Source: Paraburkholderia sp. PGU19
Lineage (GTDB): Bacteria; Pseudomonadota; Gammaproteobacteria; Burkholderiales; Burkholderiaceae
Length of the DNA stretch: 64,000 bases
Direction: 5' to 3'
Assembly (NCBI RefSeq): GCF_013426915.1
Contig: NZ_AP023182.1
Coordinates: forward strand, 248,001 to 312,000
Numbering within the stretch: the stretch's first letter is position 1; each line of letters begins with the position of its first letter. The notes below the pieces were generated by a model. The model did no database searches. It was given only the letters and a program-made list of their open reading frames with translations, and had not been told where the DNA came from. Below are positions 9,123 through 18,223 of the stretch, piece by piece. Position numbers and translations under genes: made by a program.

Positions 9123-9716
9123 ATGATCCACGAAACCATAGTCACGACTCTATCGCCCGAAGGCAAACCGCATAGCGCTCCAATGGGCATACGCCACGAA
9201 GGCGACACGTTCATCCTGATGCCGTTTCTGCCATCCGCGACATTCGACAACATCGTTGCGACGGGCTGTGCCGTCGTCAACTTCACGACCGACGTACGCG
9301 TGTTTGCCGGCTGCGTCACGGGCCGCCGTACGTGGCCGACGCTTCCCGTCCATCACGTGCCGTGCGTGCGGCTCGCCGACACACTGGCGCACGCCGAACT
9401 GCGTCTGGTCTCGGTCGGCGGCGATCCGCAACGCCCCACGCTGGTCATGGAACGCGTCGCCATGTGCACGGACGCGCCGTTCACCGGTTTCAACCGCGCG
9501 CAGGGCGCTGTCATCGAAGGCGCGGTGCTCGTCAGCCGGCTCGCCATGCTGCCGCGCGAGAAAGTGGAATCGGAAATCGCGTACCTATCCATCGCCATCG
9601 ACAAGACGGCTGGCCCGAGCGAACAGCAGGCCTGGCAGTGGCTGATGGAAGCGGTCGATGTCTTTTACGCGCGGCCGGCTGCGACCGCTCAAGTCTTTTC
9701 AGAGGAGGCCCTATGA
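9123..9716 (+). CDS. DUF447-family protein of the H4MPT/MYFR cluster
   Basis: A 197-residue protein that matches the DUF447 pattern of methanogens and methylotrophs: an N-terminal ETIVTTLSPEGKPHSAPMGI strand pair like that of FMN-binding split-barrel proteins, followed by a helical C-terminal half. The fold suggests flavin binding, but no reaction is established to my knowledge. It is coupled to its neighbours, with 2 bases before it and a 4-base overlap with mfnB, so a role in H4MPT or methylofuran synthesis is likely by context only. Confidence 0.68.
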   Translation: MIHETIVTTLSPEGKPHSAPMGIRHEGDTFILMPFLPSATFDNIVATGCAVVNFTTDVRVFAGCVTGRRTWPTLPVHHVPCVRLADTLAHAELRLVSVGGDPQRPTLVMERVAMCTDAPFTGFNRAQGAVIEGAVLVSRLAMLPREKVESEIAYLSIAIDKTAGPSEQQAWQWLMEAVDVFYARPAATAQVFSEEAL

Positions 9717-10459
9717 TTCGTATGCTCGCCAGTGTGCGCGACCTCGGCGAGGCGCGCGACGCCGCCCAGGCCGGCGCGGATCTGATCGATCTGAAGGAGC
9801 CTGGCGCGGGCGCGCTCGGCGCTGTCGCAGCGCCGCGGATCGCGCACGTCGTGCAGTCCCTGCGCGCCGAGCATCCCGGCCTGCCAATCAGCGCCGCCGT
9901 CGGCGATCTGCGTCCGGGAGACCACGCATCGCTCGAATATCGCGCGTCGCAAGTCGGACGCTGCGGCGTCGATTATGTGAAAGCAGGCATACCCGCCGAT
10001 AGCGCTTCGTTCGATCTCGCACTCCGAAGCCTCACGTATATGCGAAGCATGCACTGGAATATGGTGCCCGTGCTGCTGGTGGACAACGGCCTCGATCTGC
10101 GGATCGTCGAACAGGCATGCGAACTGCGTTTTGCGGGCGTGATGGTGGATACGGCCAGCAAGCGACGCGGCGATCTGTTTCAATGCGTCCCGCTTGCCGT
10201 GCTCGACAGCATGGTGCAGATCGCCCGCGTCCACAACGTGATGGCAGGGCTGGCGGGCGCGCTGCTCAGCAAACACGTGCCGTTGATCCGCGCGCTCGGC
10301 CCCGACATCGCCGGTTTCCGCACGGCGCTGTGTGACGGGTCGCGCACCGGCCGGCTCAATGCGGCACGCGTGCGCGATCTGCGCGCGCAGCTTCTGGGCT
10401 CCGCGCGCGCGGCCAACGATACCGGCTTCGAGGTACGGGCTCAGTCGGCTGTCGCGTGA
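9713..10459 (+). CDS. mfnB: (5-formylfuran-3-yl)methyl phosphate synthase
   Basis: A 248-residue TIM-barrel enzyme that makes the furan precursor 4-HFC-phosphate of methanofuran/methylofuran from two glyceraldehyde-3-phosphates. The N-terminal LASVRDLGEA and DLIDLKEPGAGALG segments are diagnostic; Lys28 and Lys90 (in VDYVKAG) correspond to the catalytic lysines known for the archaeal enzyme. A strong gaggagg-like ribosome site precedes the ATG, which overlaps the previous stop by 4 bases. Its 3' end overlaps the convergent mfnE-like gene by 19 bases. Confidence 0.87.
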   Translation: MIRMLASVRDLGEARDAAQAGADLIDLKEPGAGALGAVAAPRIAHVVQSLRAEHPGLPISAAVGDLRPGDHASLEYRASQVGRCGVDYVKAGIPADSASFDLALRSLTYMRSMHWNMVPVLLVDNGLDLRIVEQACELRFAGVMVDTASKRRGDLFQCVPLAVLDSMVQIARVHNVMAGLAGALLSKHVPLIRALGPDIAGFRTALCDGSRTGRLNAARVRDLRAQLLGSARAANDTGFEVRAQSAVA

Positions 10460-11031
10460 AGCAGGCGGTCGCGCACGCGCGACCCGTCGTTCCGGTTCAC
10501 GATGTCGACGGGATACGGCGCGTCGCGCGTGAAGCCGGCGAACGAGCGGTCGACGATGCCCTGCGCCGCATAAGCTTCGATCGTGCATGTCGGTTCGACC
10601 TCACACGACTTCACGATCACGAGCCGCTCGGCATTCAGCCGGTTGGCGAGCCATGCGGCGAGACTGTCGGAGCTGACGTCCCACGTGGTCAACCGGTTGG
10701 GTTCCTGAAACAGCAGGTCGAGCGGCGCCCACACGGCGACGCGCCCAGCGCGCAACGCCTCGCGAATCTGCGCATCCGTCGCGGCGATCACGAGACGACG
10801 ACACAGGCCCTGCATCATCAGCGCGTATTGCGCCATCCCGAGCACGGCCATGTTGTGCGCGGCGACATCGTCGAAACGCCAGACGGCCTGATGCTCGCGT
10901 GCCTGGTCGGCGAACTCGCCGCCTCCCGGCACGATCACGACCCGTCCACCGCCGAATTCGCTCAAGTGCTGCAGCCATTCTTTGAGCAACGGGTCGCGGC
11001 TCAGACTGCCGCCAATTTTCACCACCCACAT
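10441..11031 (-). CDS. mfnE: amino-acid-kinase-fold MfnE-like kinase
   Basis: A 196-residue kinase of the aspartate/glutamate/uridylate kinase fold: the N-terminal VVKIGGSLSRD motif, the glycine-rich VIVPGGGEFAD loop at about residues 32-42, and a late LVIVKSCEVEP segment. In methanogens MfnE phosphorylates aminomethyl-furanmethanol phosphate to the diphosphate that is then coupled to the tyrosine-derived part. Grouping with mfnB and the mfnF/mfnD-like genes supports the same job in methylofuran synthesis. It is the last gene of a three-gene minus-strand operon, 30 bases after the mfnF-like gene. Confidence 0.75.
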   Translation of the reverse strand: MWVVKIGGSLSRDPLLKEWLQHLSEFGGGRVVIVPGGGEFADQAREHQAVWRFDDVAAHNMAVLGMAQYALMMQGLCRRLVIAATDAQIREALRAGRVAVWAPLDLLFQEPNRLTTWDVSSDSLAAWLANRLNAERLVIVKSCEVEPTCTIEAYAAQGIVDRSFAGFTRDAPYPVDIVNRNDGSRVRDRLLHATAD

Positions 11032-11061
11032 AGGCGCTCCGTGTGCGGAGATGGTAGTTGT

Positions 11062-12123
11062 TCAGACCGTTGCGTCGGCCATGTGCGCTTCGTCAGCGCG
11101 CAGAAGGGCGACAGCGACGGCTGGCGCGCAGACCTGAGTCCAGCCGGCAGCCGTTCCGTCCGCTTTCGTCAGCGAAGAGAAGGCGATCACATCGCGCCCG
11201 AACTGCGCCGCAAGCTCATCCGCGAGGAACGCACCGCAGCCCGCTGACACCAGCACCACATCGTGCCCCAGCCCGACGCGCCCGAGCACCTGGGCGAGAT
11301 TCGTCGACAGATGCGCAAGCTGTGCCTTGCGCCATTCGCGAGCGAAGCGCTCCCAGTCGGCCATCGATGCATCGCGCGCATCGCGCCCGATCATGCGTGC
11401 CAGACGCTGGCAGCTTGCCATGCGGTCCTTCGCCCCGCCGTCGGCCGTGGGATGCTGGTCATGCAGCGGGTCGAGTTCGCCCGTCAGACGGTAGACGTCG
11501 GCCGTCGTGGCAAACAGTTCGTTCATCACGTTGTGCGGTTCGCCGCGAAAGCGGATGCGCTGCGAGAGCGCGCACAGCGGCGTACGCACGACACCCTGAT
11601 AAACAAGCTCGCCGGACCTGAGCCGCCACGCATCATCCATCCCGCGTGAGGCGAGCACGCCTTCGCGGATCGCAATGAAATCCGTGGTCGTGCTGCCGAT
11701 GTCGACGAGCACGGCGGCGGGGACACGCGAAGCAATCAGTGCCGCCGTCGCATGCCAGTTCGCAGACGCGACATCGGCCCAGTATTCGGGAACGGCTTCG
11801 TGCGGCTGCCATCCTGACCGGCCGGCATAGAACGAAGCGTCTCGCCCGAAGCGGCTCGCCAGTTTGCCCGCGAGCGCGGCGACGCCCGCCTCGCGGTTGG
11901 CGAAGATGTCCGCCATCTCGCCGCTCATCGTCACCGCATGCTCGGCATCACCGTGATCGGGCCAACGCTGCGCCGCTGCTTCGAATACGGCGTCGAGGTG
12001 TGCCATGCCCTGCCAGAGCGGGCAGACCCATTGCATCACATCGCATACGCGCCCCGCCTCGATGCGCGCTGCCTTCACATGCGCGCCGCCGATGTCCCAA
12101 CCGATCACGAGATCACGCGGCAT
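11062..12123 (-). CDS. mfnF: MfnF-like / H4MPT-linked C1 pathway protein (hydantoinase-oxoprolinase fold)
   Basis: A 353-residue ASKHA-fold protein: an N-terminal VIGWDIGGAHVKAA phosphate-1 motif and a central AVLVDIGSTTTDFI phosphate-2 motif, with a late VLVSAGCGAFLADE segment. The family has been described as a conserved protein of H4MPT-dependent C1 organisms, and the archaeal member MfnF couples the furan diphosphate to gamma-glutamyltyramine. Start ATG 12123 is chosen because the conserved domain begins right there. It overlaps the mfnD-like gene by 11 bases, which implies translational coupling. Confidence 0.75.
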   Translation of the reverse strand: MPRDLVIGWDIGGAHVKAARIEAGRVCDVMQWVCPLWQGMAHLDAVFEAAAQRWPDHGDAEHAVTMSGEMADIFANREAGVAALAGKLASRFGRDASFYAGRSGWQPHEAVPEYWADVASANWHATAALIASRVPAAVLVDIGSTTTDFIAIREGVLASRGMDDAWRLRSGELVYQGVVRTPLCALSQRIRFRGEPHNVMNELFATTADVYRLTGELDPLHDQHPTADGGAKDRMASCQRLARMIGRDARDASMADWERFAREWRKAQLAHLSTNLAQVLGRVGLGHDVVLVSAGCGAFLADELAAQFGRDVIAFSSLTKADGTAAGWTQVCAPAVAVALLRADEAHMADATV

Positions 12124-13111
12124 AGCGCCTCCGGTTGAAGTCGTCGTCCAGATCGAAGTGTTGCGCGACGATGCTTGCCGCGATATTGGATTCCACCGAA
12201 CCGGCAAGTGCCGCATAGGCGCACGTCACGCGCGGGTTGACTTCGATGACGACGGGGCCGCGTTCCGGATGCCATACGAAATCGACGCCCACGAAACCGG
12301 CCATGCCCGGAAGCGCGCGGGCCACGCGCGCCGCGAGCGAGCGGCACGTCCCCGCCATCTCGCTCGACAGGGGAATCGCGTTCGCCGTCAGCCCTTCATA
12401 GGCAAGCTGGCCGTCACGCACGCCGATATGTTGCCGGTTGATGCTGAGTAGCTCCGCATGGCCTCGCGTGCAAAGCAGCGAGAGACTGAGCGCATCGCCG
12501 CTGATCCATTCTTCCAGCGTCACGCGCTCGTGCGCGGCGGCGCGACGCAGGAACACGTATTCCGCCATCCGGTAGTCGTGAAAGACACGGGTATCGACAG
12601 CGCCCGCGCCGTCGTCGGGCTTCACGACCCAGGCGCTCGCGTTGCACGCGGGATCGAGCGGCGCGTCCACCGACCATGCACGCGGCGTGGCGATGCCGGC
12701 CAGAGCGAGATGCCGCGCCGTGCGGCGTTTGCTGCTCGCGATGCGCACGGCCGCCGCGTCGCAGCCGATCCATCGGGCGGCCCCGATGGCTTCGCATAGC
12801 GCGCTCAGCACACCGTCCGTCTCCGGCGCGATCACCCACACGGCGTCGTGACGACGCGCTTCTGCTGCGATGAAGCGCGTCGGCGAAATCGCAAACGGCG
12901 CGGAACACCATTCGATTGCGCGCGATGTATCCGCTGCGTCATGGACTTCGTCATGACCCGCGACGCAGGTCAGCGCGATATGACCTGAACGCGCGAGATC
13001 GCGTGCGACGGCATCACGCATCGCCCTGCCCTGCAACCGCAGTTCCGGCGCGACGCATTCATTCACGCAGCCATCGGCGCTGAGATATTCGTATAACAGG
13101 ATCTTTTTCAT
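12113..13111 (-). CDS. mfnD: ATP-grasp ligase, MfnD-like (tyramine/tyrosine-glutamate ligase)
   Basis: A 332-residue ATP-grasp protein. It starts with KKILLYEYLSADG, as in the archaeal tyramine-glutamate ligase group, and has WVVKPDDGAGAVDT and VVIEVNPRVTCAYAAL as nucleotide- and metal-binding segments. MfnD joins glutamate to tyramine for methanofuran; in bacterial methylofuran tyrosine is reported in place of tyramine, so the substrate here may be tyrosine. The start has a ggaag ribosome site on the minus strand. It is the first gene of the mfnDFE operon and diverges from fhcB over 266 bases. Confidence 0.72.
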   Translation of the reverse strand: MKKILLYEYLSADGCVNECVAPELRLQGRAMRDAVARDLARSGHIALTCVAGHDEVHDAADTSRAIEWCSAPFAISPTRFIAAEARRHDAVWVIAPETDGVLSALCEAIGAARWIGCDAAAVRIASSKRRTARHLALAGIATPRAWSVDAPLDPACNASAWVVKPDDGAGAVDTRVFHDYRMAEYVFLRRAAAHERVTLEEWISGDALSLSLLCTRGHAELLSINRQHIGVRDGQLAYEGLTANAIPLSSEMAGTCRSLAARVARALPGMAGFVGVDFVWHPERGPVVIEVNPRVTCAYAALAGSVESNIAASIVAQHFDLDDDFNRRRYAA

Positions 13112-13377
13112 CGCTCGCTTCCCGTGCAGGTGATTGCGCTTCCCATCTGCCGTATTCATGTTCCATGCCATCGACCGATGCGCTGCGTGCGAGCAATGGT
13201 GTCCATGGTATCGAGCCATGCGCGAACGAACGACGCGTGACAGTCTGCATCGCGCGCGGCGCAAAACACATCGAATGCGCGCCACGCATGCATGCCGCCC
13301 AATTCGCGTTTGTCCGGTAAAGCGCAGGCGTTTCGCAGAACCACAACGGATGGCATATGAGTTGCTGTTAGCCGGAC
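13112..13377. promoter_or_regulatory. divergent intergenic region between mfnD and fhcB
   Basis: These 266 bases separate the starts of two divergent operons, the methylofuran-synthesis genes on the minus strand and fhcBADC on the plus strand, so promoters for both must lie here or very close by. I see no convincing -35/-10 pair and no obvious long dyad. Open frames in it have no similarity to known proteins. Confidence 0.45.
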
Positions 13378-14706
13378 ATGACCTCTACATGCTCTCCTAC
13401 GTCCTGGACGTGTCCGTTCTGCCCGCTGTTATGCGATCGTCTTTCGATCGCGACGGGCGAGACGTTGACCCTGACGGGCACCGACTGTCCGCGTGCGACG
13501 CAGGCACTCGCGCAGTTCAGCGCGCGTCCCGCGCACGCACAGCCGATGCACGACGGCAAGCCCATCGCATTCGACGATGCCATTAGCCTCGCGGCCCAAT
13601 GGCTCGCGCAAGCCAGGCAACCGTTGTTCGCGGGCATGGCCACCGATGTAGCCGGCACGCGGGCGCTGTATCGCCTGGCCAACGCGAGCGCCGCTATCAT
13701 CGATCACGCCCACGGCCGCTCGCTGATGCACGGCCTGACGGCGATGCAGGACCGCGGCGCGTTCACGACCACGCTTTCCGAAGTGCGCGCGCGCTCGGAC
13801 CTCATCGTCTGTTTCGCGTCGACACCCACGGCGAGATACCCGGCGTTCTTTAAACGCTGCGGGGTCGGCGCAAAGCCGCTCGATGCAACCGTCCCGGCCC
13901 GGCGCGACGTGATCTTCGTCGGCAGCGGGATTGACGCGAACCTCGAATGCGCGACGGAGCCGGGAGCGGTCTCTCAACGCGCCATCCCGTTGCAGGGCGA
14001 TCTGTACGAGACCATTGCGCTGCTGAACGCGCGGATCGATTTGCTTCTGAAAGGCCAGCCGATGCCTGGCAACGCGCCTGCGATTGAGTCGCTGGCCGTG
14101 GACATGCTTGCTGCGCGTTACGTCACGTTCGTCTGGAGCGCGGCCGACTTGCCTGGCAGCCATGCGACGCTGCTGGTCGAAGGGCTCGACCGTCTGACCA
14201 AGTCGATCAACCTGAAGACACGCGCAGGCTGCCTCGCACTCGGCGGCGACGACGGCGCCGCGACCGTCAACCAGACGCTCACGTGGATGTCCGGTCTGCC
14301 GCTGCGCACTGGCGTGCATCGAACCGGCCTCGAACACGATCCGCATCGCTACGACACGCAACGGTTGCTCGACGACCGTGCCGTCGATGCGCTCGTCTGG
14401 GTCGCAAGCTTTGGCGCCGACCTGCCGCCGCCACAGACCGACATGCCGACGATCGTGCTGGGTCATCCCGGCCTCGCGGCATCGTCCACGGATCGCCACG
14501 GGGCGACGCTCTTCGTGCCCGTCTCGACGCCCGGCATCGGTTCAGCCGGTCATCTGTTCCGCACGGACGGCGGCGTCGTGCTGCCGCTCGTGCCTGTTTA
14601 TGACGACAGCTTGCCCACCGTCGCGCATATTGCCGCGCAGATCGCGCAGACGCTAGCGGCATCGCAATCCACCACACCATCAACCGCAAAGGAGCCCGCC
14701 CGATGA
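13378..14706 (+). CDS. fhcB: formyltransferase/hydrolase complex subunit B
   Basis: A 442-residue homologue of the FwdB/FmdB subunit of formylmethanofuran dehydrogenase, one of the four subunits of the bacterial FHC complex that turns formyl-H4MPT into formate. It begins with a Cys cluster, CPFCPLLC at residues 12-19 (Cys12, Cys15, Cys19), and retains the FwdB-like domains to the end. In the characterised bacterial complex this subunit has lost the metal-pterin site, so it is thought to be structural. The stop overlaps the fhcA ATG by 4 bases. Confidence 0.86.
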   Translation: MTSTCSPTSWTCPFCPLLCDRLSIATGETLTLTGTDCPRATQALAQFSARPAHAQPMHDGKPIAFDDAISLAAQWLAQARQPLFAGMATDVAGTRALYRLANASAAIIDHAHGRSLMHGLTAMQDRGAFTTTLSEVRARSDLIVCFASTPTARYPAFFKRCGVGAKPLDATVPARRDVIFVGSGIDANLECATEPGAVSQRAIPLQGDLYETIALLNARIDLLLKGQPMPGNAPAIESLAVDMLAARYVTFVWSAADLPGSHATLLVEGLDRLTKSINLKTRAGCLALGGDDGAATVNQTLTWMSGLPLRTGVHRTGLEHDPHRYDTQRLLDDRAVDALVWVASFGADLPPPQTDMPTIVLGHPGLAASSTDRHGATLFVPVSTPGIGSAGHLFRTDGGVVLPLVPVYDDSLPTVAHIAAQIAQTLAASQSTTPSTAKEPAR

Positions 14707-16394
14707 GCACGTTCCGGTTGCGCGGTGGCCGCGTGTACGACCCAGCCTCGCACATCGCCGGGCAGATCAGCGACATCTGCGTGCGTGACGGCCGGATCGT
14801 CGATCTGCCCGAACAGGAATCCGTCGATTGCGAATACGACGCCTCGGGCATGGTCATCATGGCGGGTGGCATCGACATGCATTCGCATATCGGCGGCGGC
14901 AAGGTCAATCTCGCGCGCCTGCTGATGCCGGAGGACCATCGCGGCCGCCGCGCGCCCGACAATCCACTCGAACTCGCATCGTGCGGCGACTGCACGCCGG
15001 GTACACTCGCGACGGGCTACCGGTATGCCGAGATGGGTTACACAGCGGCATTCGAGCCGGCGATGATCGCATCGAACGCGCGCCACACGCACCTCGAAAT
15101 GGGCGACACGCCGATCATCGATCACGGCGCCTACGTGATGCTCGGCAACGACGAACTGTTCTTGCGCATGCTGGCCGAGAAGACCGACTACGAACGCTTG
15201 CGCGACTACGTCGGCTGGTCGATTCACGCGACCCGGGCGCTTGGCGTGAAGGTCGTCAATCCTGGCGGCATTTCGGCATTCAAGTTCAACCAGCGCAGCC
15301 TCGATGTCGACGAGCACCATACGCACTACGGCATCACGCCGCGCGACGTGCTGCATGTGCTCTCTCGCGCGCTTACCGACCTCGGCGTGCCGCATCCGCT
15401 GCATATTCACGCGAGCAATCTGGGCGTGCCGGGCAATATCGATTCGACGCTCGCCACCATCGATGCGCTCGAAGGCCTGCCCGGCCATCTCACGCATATT
15501 CAGTTTCATAGCTACGGCAACGACGGTCCCCGGAAGTTTTCGTCGGCGGCGCACCGGATCGCGGAGGCCGTCAACGCGAACCCGCACATCTCGATCGACG
15601 TCGGTCAGATCATGTTCGGTCAGACGGTCACGGCTTCGGGCGACATCATGAAGCAGGTCAAACAGGCCGCCTTCGCGTCGCCGCGTAAATGGATCGCGGG
15701 CGATATCGAATGCGATGCCGGCTGCGGCGTGGTCCCGTTTCGCTACCGTGAAACCAGCTACGTCAACGCGCTTCAGTGGACGATCGGCCTGGAGCTTTTC
15801 CTGCTGGTGAACAACCCCTGGCAGATCACACTCACGACGGATCATCCGAATGGCGGCCCGTTTACGAGCTATCCCCATCTGATCCGACTGCTGATGGATA
15901 AATCGTTCCGCGACGAGCAACTGGCGAAGCTTCATCCCGACGTTGCCGCGCAATCGCCGCTTGCCAGTTTGAAACGGGAACTCGACTTCAACGAGATCGC
16001 CATCCTGACCCGCGCCGCGCCCGCCCGGCTGCTTGGCCTGAAAGATCGTGGCCGGCTCGATGCGGGCGCCGCCGCCGATATCGCCGTGTACCGCGAGCAC
16101 GCCGACCGCGAAGCGATGTTCCGCGCGCCCGTCTATGTGTTCAAGGATGGTGAACTGGTCGCGCGCGACGGCCGCATCGTCGCGACGCCAGTGGGCGGCA
16201 CGCACTATGTCGAGCCCGAATTCGACCGCTCGATCGAAAAGGTGGTCGAGGAATACGGCGACGCCTATCTCGCGACCAACATGCGGCGCGCGCCCATCAG
16301 CCGCGATGAACTGTGCCTGTGCGGCAACGGCGGACGTCTGTTGCCGGCGGCGTGCGGTGTGCATCGCCAACCGCGTGCGGAGTCCCTGTCATGA
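14703..16394 (+). CDS. fhcA: formyltransferase/hydrolase complex subunit A (formyl-MYFR hydrolase)
   Basis: This 563-residue amidohydrolase is the hydrolytic subunit: it releases formate from formyl-methylofuran. The metal-binding HxH of amidohydrolases is at His60 and His62 in GGIDMHSHIGGG, further metal ligands are offered by LHIHASN near residue 235, and an LTTDHPNGGPF motif lies near residue 380, as in FwdA. An ARLLGLKDRGRL segment marks the C-terminal composite beta domain. It is in the order B-A-D-C with 4-base overlaps on both sides, as expected for one complex made in fixed ratio. Confidence 0.92.
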   Translation: MSTFRLRGGRVYDPASHIAGQISDICVRDGRIVDLPEQESVDCEYDASGMVIMAGGIDMHSHIGGGKVNLARLLMPEDHRGRRAPDNPLELASCGDCTPGTLATGYRYAEMGYTAAFEPAMIASNARHTHLEMGDTPIIDHGAYVMLGNDELFLRMLAEKTDYERLRDYVGWSIHATRALGVKVVNPGGISAFKFNQRSLDVDEHHTHYGITPRDVLHVLSRALTDLGVPHPLHIHASNLGVPGNIDSTLATIDALEGLPGHLTHIQFHSYGNDGPRKFSSAAHRIAEAVNANPHISIDVGQIMFGQTVTASGDIMKQVKQAAFASPRKWIAGDIECDAGCGVVPFRYRETSYVNALQWTIGLELFLLVNNPWQITLTTDHPNGGPFTSYPHLIRLLMDKSFRDEQLAKLHPDVAAQSPLASLKRELDFNEIAILTRAAPARLLGLKDRGRLDAGAAADIAVYREHADREAMFRAPVYVFKDGELVARDGRIVATPVGGTHYVEPEFDRSIEKVVEEYGDAYLATNMRRAPISRDELCLCGNGGRLLPAACGVHRQPRAESLS

Positions 16395-17365
16395 GCGATA
16401 TCACTTCGAGCGCGGCGCCCGTTGCCGAACGTCCGGCGGCACCGCGCATCGTGCGCGGCGTCGCGATCGACGACACGTTTGCCGAAGCGTTTCCGATGAA
16501 GGCGACGCGCCTGATCGTGACGGCGCGCAACGCCACCTGGGCACGCAACGCGGCTATCGCGGCAACCGGCTTTGCGACATCGGTGATCGCGTGCGGCTGC
16601 GAAGCAGGGATCGAGCGCGAACTGTCACCCGACGAAACGCCCGACGGCCGGCCGGGCGTCGCCCTGCTGCTGTTTTCGATGTCCGGCAAGGAACTCGCGA
16701 AACAGGTCGAGCGCCGCGTCGGACAGTGTGTGCTGACATGCCCGACGACGGCCGTTTTCGGCGGCATCGCGAATGGAGAGCCCATCGCGCTCGGCAAGAA
16801 TCTGCGCTTCTTCGGCGACGGCTGGCAGATTTCGAAGCTGATCGACGGCAAGCGCTATTGGCGCGTGCCCGTGATGGACGGCGAATTCGTCGCCGAGGAA
16901 ACGACAGCCGTCGTCAAAGGCGTGGGCGGCGGCAACCTGCTCTTCCTTGCGCGCGACACCGACGCAGCGCTCATTGCTGCGCAAACGGCCGTTGACGCGA
17001 TGCGCACGGTGCCGAACGTGATCTTGCCGTTTCCGGGCGGCGTCGTGCGCTCGGGCTCGAAGGTCGGGTCGAAATATTCGGCACTGCCTGCCTCGACCAA
17101 CGACGCGTTCTGCCCCGGCCTCAGCGAACTCGCACTACGCACCGAACTGACAGGCGATGTCCAGAGCGTGCTCGAAATCGTCATCGACGGATTGAGCGAT
17201 ACGGATGTGGCCACGGCCATGCGTGTCGGCATCGCCGCGGCGACGGGCGCGGACGCTGGCGCGGCGAACGGTCTGGTGCGGATCTCCGCGGGCAACTACG
17301 GCGGCAAGCTCGGGCCGTTTCACTTTCATCTGCATCAATTGTGCGACGCGCCGGAGAACCGATGA
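16391..17365 (+). CDS. fhcD: formylmethanofuran:H4MPT formyltransferase, FHC subunit D
   Basis: A 324-residue Ftr homologue that moves the formyl group from formyl-H4MPT to methylofuran inside the FHC complex. Conserved landmarks include FAEAFPMKATRLIVTA near residues 32-47, CPTTAVFGG, FPGGVVRSGSKVGSKY near 215-230 and LGPFHFHLHQL at the end. The N-terminal 20 or so residues (Ser/Ala/Pro-rich) extend beyond the usual start. ATG overlaps the fhcA stop by 4 bases, and the stop overlaps the fhcC ATG by 4 bases. Confidence 0.93.
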   Translation: MSDITSSAAPVAERPAAPRIVRGVAIDDTFAEAFPMKATRLIVTARNATWARNAAIAATGFATSVIACGCEAGIERELSPDETPDGRPGVALLLFSMSGKELAKQVERRVGQCVLTCPTTAVFGGIANGEPIALGKNLRFFGDGWQISKLIDGKRYWRVPVMDGEFVAEETTAVVKGVGGGNLLFLARDTDAALIAAQTAVDAMRTVPNVILPFPGGVVRSGSKVGSKYSALPASTNDAFCPGLSELALRTELTGDVQSVLEIVIDGLSDTDVATAMRVGIAAATGADAGAANGLVRISAGNYGGKLGPFHFHLHQLCDAPENR

Positions 17366-18189
17366 AGCGCATCACGTTACGTCTGAAGCACGCGCCCAGC
17401 CTGCGCATCGACGCGCGCGAACTCGTGCCTGCGCGACTCGCGCAACTGAGCGCCGTTGAAATCGGCAAGATGGCGCTTTGGCATGGCAGCGAGCCGATCG
17501 ACGTGGGCGATCTGTTCGCTGTGGAGATCGCCGGGGACACGGCGCCCGACATGCCTCAGCTCAGGTTCGAGGGCGATATGCAACGCTTCGACCGGCTTGG
17601 CTCGCGCATGGAAGCGGGCCATCTCGTCGTCGATGGCAATGCGGGTGATTTTCTCGGCGCGCAGATGAGCGCGGGGACAATCGTCGTCGAAGGTCATTGC
17701 GGGAGCTTCGCCGCCTGTGAACTATCTGGCGGCCGCGTTGAAATTCACGGCAATACCGGCGATTTTGCAGGCGCCGCGTTGCCGGGCGACATGGACGGGA
17801 TGCGCGGGGGAACGCTCGTGATTCACGGCGATGCGGGCGCGCGGCTGGGTGACCGCATGCGTCGCGGTACGACTGTCGTGTACGGATCGGCGGGCGCGTT
17901 CGTGGCGTCGCGCATGGTTGCGGGGACGATCGCCGTGGCGGGCGGGGTCGGCGAACATCCGGCGTATGGAATGCGGCGTGGCTCGCTGCTACTGCTCGAT
18001 TCCGCGTGGCCTGCAACGCAACGCTTCGCGGAAAACGCCAGCGATATCGATGTATTCTGGCGGCTGCTGGTGCCGACGCTCGCACGGGAAGGCCGCGCGT
18101 TTGCCATGTTGTCGCGTGCGCAACCTCCACGGCGGCTACGCGGCGATGTATCGGTGCAAGGCAAGGGCGAAATACTGCTGGCTGGGTAA
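17362..18189 (+). CDS. fhcC: formyltransferase/hydrolase complex subunit C
   Basis: A 275-residue FwdC-type subunit made of a right-handed beta helix. The repeated pattern GxxxGxxxxxGxxGxxxGxxM, as in LVVDGNAGDFLGAQMSAG and IVVEGHCGSFAACELSGG, is clear between about residues 85 and 215. It holds the FHC complex together and has no catalytic residues of its own. It is the last gene of fhcBADC and its end faces the convergent LysR gene 34 bases away. Confidence 0.9.
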   Translation: MKRITLRLKHAPSLRIDARELVPARLAQLSAVEIGKMALWHGSEPIDVGDLFAVEIAGDTAPDMPQLRFEGDMQRFDRLGSRMEAGHLVVDGNAGDFLGAQMSAGTIVVEGHCGSFAACELSGGRVEIHGNTGDFAGAALPGDMDGMRGGTLVIHGDAGARLGDRMRRGTTVVYGSAGAFVASRMVAGTIAVAGGVGEHPAYGMRRGSLLLLDSAWPATQRFAENASDIDVFWRLLVPTLAREGRAFAMLSRAQPPRRLRGDVSVQGKGEILLAG

Positions 18190-18223
18190 GTGCTAGATGC
18201 CGACTGTCACGCAAGCCCGTTCA

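Noticed and set aside
13378..18189. Annotation of fhcBADC as a true tungsten/molybdenum formylmethanofuran dehydrogenase.
   Set aside because: The cluster lacks the ferredoxin-like fwd subunits, and it sits with bacterial H4MPT genes, where the complex works as formyltransferase/hydrolase.
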